Part shown: positions 17,497 to 22,619 of the stretch, piece by piece
Numbering within the stretch: the stretch's first letter is position 1
Layout: every line of letters starts with the position of its first letter
NCBI RefSeq assembly: GCF_000006405.1
Contig: NW_003210155.1
Span: 60,326-82,944, forward strand
Length of the DNA stretch: 22,619 nt
Reading direction: 5' to 3'
DNA from: Perkinsus marinus ATCC 50983
Lineage: Eukaryota > Perkinsozoa > Perkinsida > Perkinsidae
Translations under genes and position numbers: made by a program
Notes under the pieces: model-generated
Databases searched by the model: none
Told to the model about the DNA's origin: nothing
What the model saw: only the letters and a program-made list of their open reading frames with translations

Positions 17497-18105
17497 ATCT
17501 CCCAGCCCCGGTTGCGTGGGCCTAGTAGGGTGCTTCTGTGGGAACCGATCCTAGAAGTATCGACGAGAGAAAGACACTCAGGTATACAGAGTCTGAGTGA
17601 CACTCAGTGGGTGTGCCGATAGTGCGTGTGTCACGCACGGTGCGTGTGTGCGCCCTCTTCGGTACCTGCTCCCTGCAGTGCCACCGCAGCAGTGGTGGGA
17701 TTGAGATGAAATGTATAAGACCTTTCTACCCTCGACTATTCTACGCTGTTCGGCAGGGACGGGGGGATCCGCTCGTCTCACGGTTTCATTACCGCAGTAG
17801 TACTGCCAGTACGAATTGCTAGCGAAGAGACGCGACCGTCCGCATCGGTATTCAACTTAGGTTAACAAGTTAACCTTTATTAAATATCCCACTCCCGGTC
17901 GCGGAAGTCTGTGGGTGGTTCTGTAGGAACCGACCCTAGAAGTACCGATGAGAGAAAGACACTCAGGTACACAGAGTCTGAGTGACACTCAGCGAGTGTG
18001 CCGATAGTGCGTGCGTCACCGTGACGCCGTCACGCACGGTGCGTGCGTCACCGTGACGCCGTCACGCACGGTGCGTGCCTGCACCCTTTTCGGTGCTTGC
18101 TCCCC
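17497..18105. repeat. Direct repeat upstream of the cysteine-rich gene, unit B
   Basis: Counterpart of 10491-11145. About 17690-17990 appears identical to unit A over roughly 300 bp apart from one base at its end. The 32-bp tandem repeat is present in two copies (18017-18080) instead of three. Confidence 0.75.
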
Positions 18106-18142
18106 ATGGGCTTAAGCTTAAGTTGAAAGGCTGTAATCGACA

Positions 18143-18642
18143 CGCTTAATTTGTGGGGGCGACACATAATCATATTACGATTCGTAATTTACGACTCATC
18201 CCTGGGCTTCGCGGCTGCACTCACACGAGTTAACATTGCTGCCACGATGCGACAGGATACACTCGTCTCGCTCGTGTCATGTTATATGTTTGTTCGAACC
18301 GCTGCCGCTGCCAGCGGTTCATACAACTCCTGTGAGTAGGCAGGGGTATTGCGAGGAATGGCTGGGATATTGTGAGGAATGATGGAGATCCTAACCTGGC
18401 CTGGCTTGAGGTGCCGATTTCATGAGGAATCGCACGATCCCTAAAATTCCATCTGTTACACTTGCAACTTGCATCGTTAATGAACGTCGGGAGCTTGTCG
18501 CGTGAAATGACAGAGTCATAGATACATTTTTCCGAGCTGAGGTTTGGTTTATTTGTGTGAATAACTACTTATTTTTCTTACTATTTATCGCACAACAAGA
18601 TCACTGATTTCTTCGGCCCGAACAAGACGACTGCTATATCAG
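18143..18642. other. Inter-unit DNA, nothing recognised
   Basis: Unique sequence between the end of unit B and the left terminus of the hAT element. It contains a hairpin GAACCGCTG ... CAGCGGTTC near 18295-18320. No gene is supported. Confidence 0.5.
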
Positions 18643-18798
18643 CATAGGCGCCAAAGTGCGATCTCATTGTGAGGGGCGACCTCTCCAATGAACAGGAACA
18701 TGCTTAGGCCAGTTGAGATTCCGTCCTTTCTATTGGAACTCGACACGACATTGATTATCCGTGAAAAAGTCGTGAAAGATGACGAAGATAAATGAATG

Positions 18799-21236
18799 CT
18801 ACTCTTTTATCTCGAAGGAATGAAGATGACTCTTTTCCACGGAGTTGGCATCAATAAACCTATTAGCAACCTTCATCAAATCGAGATCGTACATGAGATC
18901 GCGGTATATATGGCACCGCATGACAGCCTCGAGACGCGGTTGACCCATAGTAGAGCGCAGAGCACTTTTGAGGCGTCCCATCGCTCTAAAGCTACGCTCT
19001 GGTTCGCATGAAGTGGGAGGAATGGTCAATAGAAGCCTCACAGACATCGTAATCGTGGGAAGATGCGTCTCACTACCATCTGATCCTCAGCCTGAGAGCT
19101 GCTGTGGGTGCCTCTGAGCCAGTGATGAACTTCGTCCAGGGACTTGAGCTCAACGGAACGGTCTCGAAGGTGGTCATGAAGTGTCGACAATTCTCGACCC
19201 AACCTTGCTATGTCGAGATCTCCCTCACAGTCTTCTGCAACGATCCGCAACGCTTCCTCTCTCCATTGACCCGGCGCCGAACAAACCAACAACTTACTCT
19301 AGCCGCATGATGCGGTTGAAGTCATCATTCTCGAATCGTTGCTCCAACGCCTCTATCCCACAGCGGTACAGAATCTGTACTACAGATCGAGGTAGAGTGT
19401 CAAGTGATAATGTTTGGCGGACTTTTCTTTCGCACCGACCCCGGGTTGTGGTCGTTGTCTTCTTCCGATCCTGCAGGATCGAGGAGCTTGTGGACCTTCG
19501 AGTCGCAACTTCTCAGCATCGGCAACGATATCGGCGTATTGCTGCCCAGCACGCAGCACCGAATGCTGCTGTTCCCAGCAACTCTTGAGCGTCAAACATG
19601 CATGCTGAGCAGCTGATATGCTCACTGATCGCCCCTGTATAAACTTGTGTACTGGATGCGCTTCTAGAAAAGAAATATGCAATACACGGAGACAGAAGAA
19701 AAATGTGAAATCCTCGAACTTGGCAAGGAAACCACTCGATCTTCCCCTCATCTCAGCGGAGTTATCGGCAATGCCGATAACTCAGATTCGATGAATGATG
19801 CCGATTCGGCATCATTCATCATCATCTCGAGCCAGTTGAGAATACTCTCGCCGTTCTCGATGAGAGCCAGCAAAGCACTACTTCTGAGCACCCAACGAGT
19901 TGGGCAGATCGGTCGCAACCGTTTCGCGGTCGTGCCATCGGCATCAGCAATTCGAGAGAGTGAGGCCATTCGCTTAGGAGAATCCCTGATAAAACCCGTG
20001 AAAGATGCACAGACTGCTAGCACGTCTTCGTAGGCCGCTCGAGACACTCTGTTAGGAATGCGTCCAATCGAGTCTTGAAGGGTCAAATTCAACCTATGTC
20101 CGACACAATGAATATATCGGGCACGAGGTTCAATGGAGCGTATTTGAGTGGACAGACCACTACGCTTCCCACTCATCGATGAACATCCATCGTATCCTTG
20201 CCCGCGTAGCCCTCTAATATCAAGGTGAGCGTCGTTGATGAACTGAAGAAGATGGTCCTTGTGATCGGCTGATTTACTGCTCTTAGTCTCGATGAGAGCA
20301 ACAAATATCTCATGAACTTCCAGAGTCTCGGGGCAGCAGTATCTCAAACAAATTGCGATTTGTTGAGAAACTGCTGCATCGGTACACTCATCACATAAAA
20401 TACTAAACCACCGGGCGTCTCGGACCCGACGAAGTAGTTCTTCTCTGATGCCATCACCCAGTAAGAATATGTACTCTTCAACGATGCCATGTGAAAGCCA
20501 GCGCGGCCCCTCTTCACCAGATCGTTTCGATGTTCTGGCCACCCAGTTAGACAGAACAGTGCAGTCCTCCGCGACGAAGTCAAGCAGTCTCCAGAAGTTG
20601 GCATCTCGGTCGATATGTCCGCGAATGGCCACTCCCTGCCTCAAGAGGAATTGCAGACAAAGCAACACCTTCAGAAGAGCACTAGGGTGCTCTTTGGACT
20701 GCTTCTGCGCCACAGACGAAATCAACTGGGATACAGGAGCCACCTCTGTCTCGAATCTATTCCACTGTCTCTGAGCATGCTGGTGCAGGGATGTGCTCTC
20801 GTGAATGGAGAGCCTACCAGCTACCTTTTTGGCCGGGCCATTGAACGTACCACTCGCAAGCGTGGCATCCTTGACACGATGAGATGCAAGGAAACGATTA
20901 TTCGACTTGGCCCACATACAGATCTTACACCCGAGCTGATACTTCCCGTCTTCTGTAGTGGCTACGTCGGACAACCACGAAAAATTCTTGAGCCATACGG
21001 CTCGTGGAGTCTGATTGGGGACCCTCTCTACCACTCTCGAGCGATGAACAGACGACTCGGACTCATCAAGAGCAGAATCGTCGGGCTTGCAGTTCTCTCC
21101 TAACTCATTCTCGACATTATCCTGTACACCATAGGGAAGGAGCTGCTCCTGGCCTTCGATAATATCGGGAAGGATGGTGTTTGGAGCATCCCCCACGACA
21201 GCAGGTAGAGCTGCCCCCCTCGCGGTTGCGCTTCAT
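18799..21236 (-). pseudogene. hAT transposase, several frame changes
   Basis: The ancestral start was probably the ATG at 21236, with a frame change at a six-C run (21214-21219). The long open part from 21196 to 19748 (482 codons, GTG first) carries a CxxC...H zinc finger (C90, C93), the first catalytic Asp in LCDECTD (D259), the second in GQGYDG (D326), CVGH (354-357) and PTRW. The following region (19751-19380, frame shifted) reads GFLAKFEDFTFFF and continues the family. Further frame changes lie near 19382, 19305 and 19042. The last part (19047-18799) is the hAT dimerisation domain with LLLTIPPTSCEPERSF and ends at TAG. There are about five breaks, so the enzyme is dead. Two strong palindromes (19761-19820) lie just before the first long frame ends. 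Confidence 0.85.
19761..19820. repeat. Two one-base-centred palindromes inside the transposase (arms 10 and 15)
   Basis: GTTATCGGCA-A-TGCCGATAAC (19761-19781) and GATGAATGATGCCGA-T-TCGGCATCATTCATC (19790-19820). They occupy the poorly conserved stretch between the WLEMMMND and GFLAKF parts of the transposase, and its reading frame is lost immediately after them. Confidence 0.95.
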
Positions 21237-21579
21237 CGCACCGGCGAACATCTTGGCGACTGCCTGTTGCTGCATTTACGGCGAACAAAGTTCAGAAACA
21301 TTAAAGTCTGATATGCCAGTTTCGCGTTGCCTACATTTCGCGGTGTCTCCCGAGTTCATATAACACAAACCAGCCTATGCGTAAATAACGTGGAATCTAG
21401 TCAATAAAGATACACTCATCTGGCAGGTGGGTGCACGTGCAACGTACGTGAACGTTCGCACGCATGTACACAACTCAGGCCTAGGAGGGACTCCCTCCGA
21501 GGGAGCCGCGCCCCCCCCCCCGACCTTAACATTTCGGGGGGCCTCCGCCCCCCCTGCCCTCTATGTTTGGCGCCTATGG

Positions 21580-21734
21580 TTGGCGACAATATGAAAACTA
21601 TGGGAAATTCTCCTTGGCTTCTGCACATTTTTACTCGAGCTCACATGTAAACTTCTATAAGTTATAGAAGTCATAGAAGTTATAGACTATAACTAGTGGG
21701 GGAATTCCTGAGCTGAGCTGAGGGAAGCGAACGT
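21580..21734 (+). repeat. Family 1 element, right arm only, unit C
   Basis: Right arm from GGCGACAATATGAAAAC to GAGCTGAGCTGAGGGAAGCG. It contains chained palindromes CTTCTATAA-G-TTATAGAAG (21652-21670) and, just after, AGTTATAG-A-CTATAACT. Confidence 0.8.
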
Positions 21735-21804
21735 ATATTTCTCCAACACACATGTACTTGAGTATGTGAATATTCCTCTACACTGATTCCGGAGTATATC
21801 TTAG

Positions 21805-22382
21805 GTTGATTTTGGCAACGAGCGATTCGGAAATTGCAATTCACGTTGTGAAGTGGATTGTCGTTACGGAGAAGATTGGGAACGAGTTTGCTCCGAAAGC
21901 TTCGGTGAGTTCAGAAGAGTGTAAGTAAAAGATAATGTGATAGTCGCATAAACTTATATTGACATGAGCTCAAATTGGCATGCACTGCAATGCAGTGACT
22001 GCATGCGGTAAAACGCGGGAGATCGTCATTCCTGGTATTCTGAATACCAGGAAAGTTTCCGATGTATATCGCATGAGACCTATACTATAGGTCCTATAGT
22101 CTAGGCTTCGAACCTCTCCATTTCGAGAACGGCATACCTCAGATCTCGTCGGTTAATAGCGGGCAATTTTGAGCCAAACTGTGTTCTTTGGAAACGAACG
22201 TGTCACCGTACAACTTAGTCGATATAACATTCAGTGTGTACTTGCCGAAAGGACGCGATAACCATAACGACGATAATGCTATAATTGGAGGATTAATGAC
22301 ACGAGAGATGCCCGAATACCAAAATGTGAGAGATGTTGCTTCTCATATCGTCACCTCAAATATACGATGGAGTCACCCGTGA
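21805..22382 (+). pseudogene. Duplicated 3' end of the secreted cysteine-rich gene, unit C
   Basis: Exon 3 (21805-21904) is intact in frame with donor GTGAGT and keeps all Cys, differing from copy A by three replacements (Q to E, E to G, G to E). Exon 4 (from 22174, acceptor TTTTGAG) has the same lost Cys residues and lost stop as unit B, and stays open to TGA at 22382. B and C exon 4 differ at three positions, all replacements. No exons 1-2 are attached in the window. Confidence 0.7.
22029..22093. repeat. One-base-centred palindromes, unit C (arms 12 and 8)
   Basis: TTCCTGGTATTC-T-GAATACCAGGAA (22029-22053) and GACCTATA-C-TATAGGTC (22077-22093), the latter chained with CTATAGG-T-CCTATAG. 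Unit B has the same places with imperfect arms; unit A lacks the whole stretch. Confidence 0.95.
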
Positions 22383-22479
22383 TATGAAAAACCTTTTCGA
22401 GACTACTGCATATCACCGCGAATATTGCGTTTTTCACAAAATATTTCGCCACTCCATGTGGAAAGAGTGAGACTCCAAC
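22369..22479. repeat. Family 2 element, unit C copy
   Basis: Same subfamily and position as 15771-15881: ATGGAGTCACCCGTGATATG, CACCGCGAATATTGCG, GCCACTCCATGTGG. Confidence 0.65.
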
Positions 22480-22619
22480 TTGTTAACTTCGCCTTAACTA
22501 CAGGGAGTCTCAACCTGAATTCTCGGCTCACTAGTGATATAAATGCAGCCTCCGAAAACTGTGACCGTGTATAATTGAGTCCGTGATGTCCTTGCTTTGG
22601 TAATTGATAATTATGAGTT

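Larger units (their letters stand above)
14829..18142. repeat. Segmental duplication, unit B
   Basis: Second copy of the unit described at 7577-11182, in the same orientation. It ends at the same point (GGCTGTAATCGACA). It lacks exons 1-2 of the secreted-protein gene. Relative to A it has extra palindromic insertions at 15143-15159, about 15395-15450 and 16918-16939. Confidence 0.9.
18643..21578 (-). mobile_element. hAT DNA transposon (ZMYM/DUF4371 type), decayed
   Basis: A 2936-bp element with 13-bp inverted ends CATAGGCGCCAAA / TTTGGCGCCTATG. The right sub-terminal region is extremely G/C-rich (GGGGGGCCTCCGCCCCCC-like), as in other elements of this group. The transposase is on the minus strand. 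No 8-bp target duplication is visible (flanks TATATCAG and GTTGGCGA), so one flank has been rearranged. On the right the element abuts the truncated family 1 arm of unit C directly. Confidence 0.85.
21579..22619. repeat. Segmental duplication, unit C (left part, runs off the window)
   Basis: Third copy of the unit, starting at GTTGGCGACAATATG, which corresponds to 7740 in unit A; the left arm of the family 1 element is missing and the hAT element abuts instead. It resembles B more than A in the second half: B and C share the roughly 70-bp insertion near 22000-22075 and the same changes in exon 4. Confidence 0.9.

Noticed and set aside
20615-21103. Open frame on the plus strand across the hAT transposase
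   Set aside because: Antisense shadow of the transposase, which has clear family motifs.

Overview
The window looks like nuclear DNA of a protist with compact, intron-bearing genes. The best guess is a Perkinsus-like alveolate. The clues are very short GT-AG introns (43-59 nt in the RFC4 homologue), several small secreted cysteine-rich proteins, and heavy loading with short inverted-repeat elements. This is inference: no rRNA, spliced leader or organelle marker is present to settle it.

Layout. 1-1372 (minus): most of a replication factor C subunit 4 gene, eight exons visible, running off the left edge. 1.4-3.45 kb: a thicket of two families of short non-autonomous elements (called here family 1 and family 2). 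2866-4547 (plus): the 3' part of an unrecognised multi-pass membrane protein gene. 4701-5140: a 44-unit, 10-bp minisatellite. 5.1-6.4 kb: nothing firm. 6920-8614 (plus): a four-exon secreted cysteine-rich gene. From about 7.6 kb to the right edge a segment is duplicated three times (A 7577-11182, B 14829-18142, C 21579-22619 and beyond). A and B each carry a duplicated 3' end of the cysteine-rich gene (the functional one in A), a possible small secreted peptide gene and, on the minus strand, a second secreted cysteine-rich gene. C shows only the first part before the window ends. Unrelated DNA lies between the copies. The A-B gap holds a 1212-bp DNA element with a clean 10-bp target duplication and a retroelement RNase H fossil. 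The B-C gap holds a decayed hAT transposon.

Three things stand out. First, the whole right half is dotted with perfect inverted repeats whose arms (8-15 bp) are separated by exactly one base. Comparing copies A, B and C shows some of these being gained in one copy and not another, as if an active foldback or template-switch mutation process were at work. Second, the paired secreted proteins of A and B are nearly identical in their N-terminal half and promoter but very different in their C-terminal cysteine module, which suggests diversifying selection or conversion. Third, every intron longer than about 100 nt that can be defined here contains one of the short inverted-repeat elements, while the rest stay at 43-73 nt.
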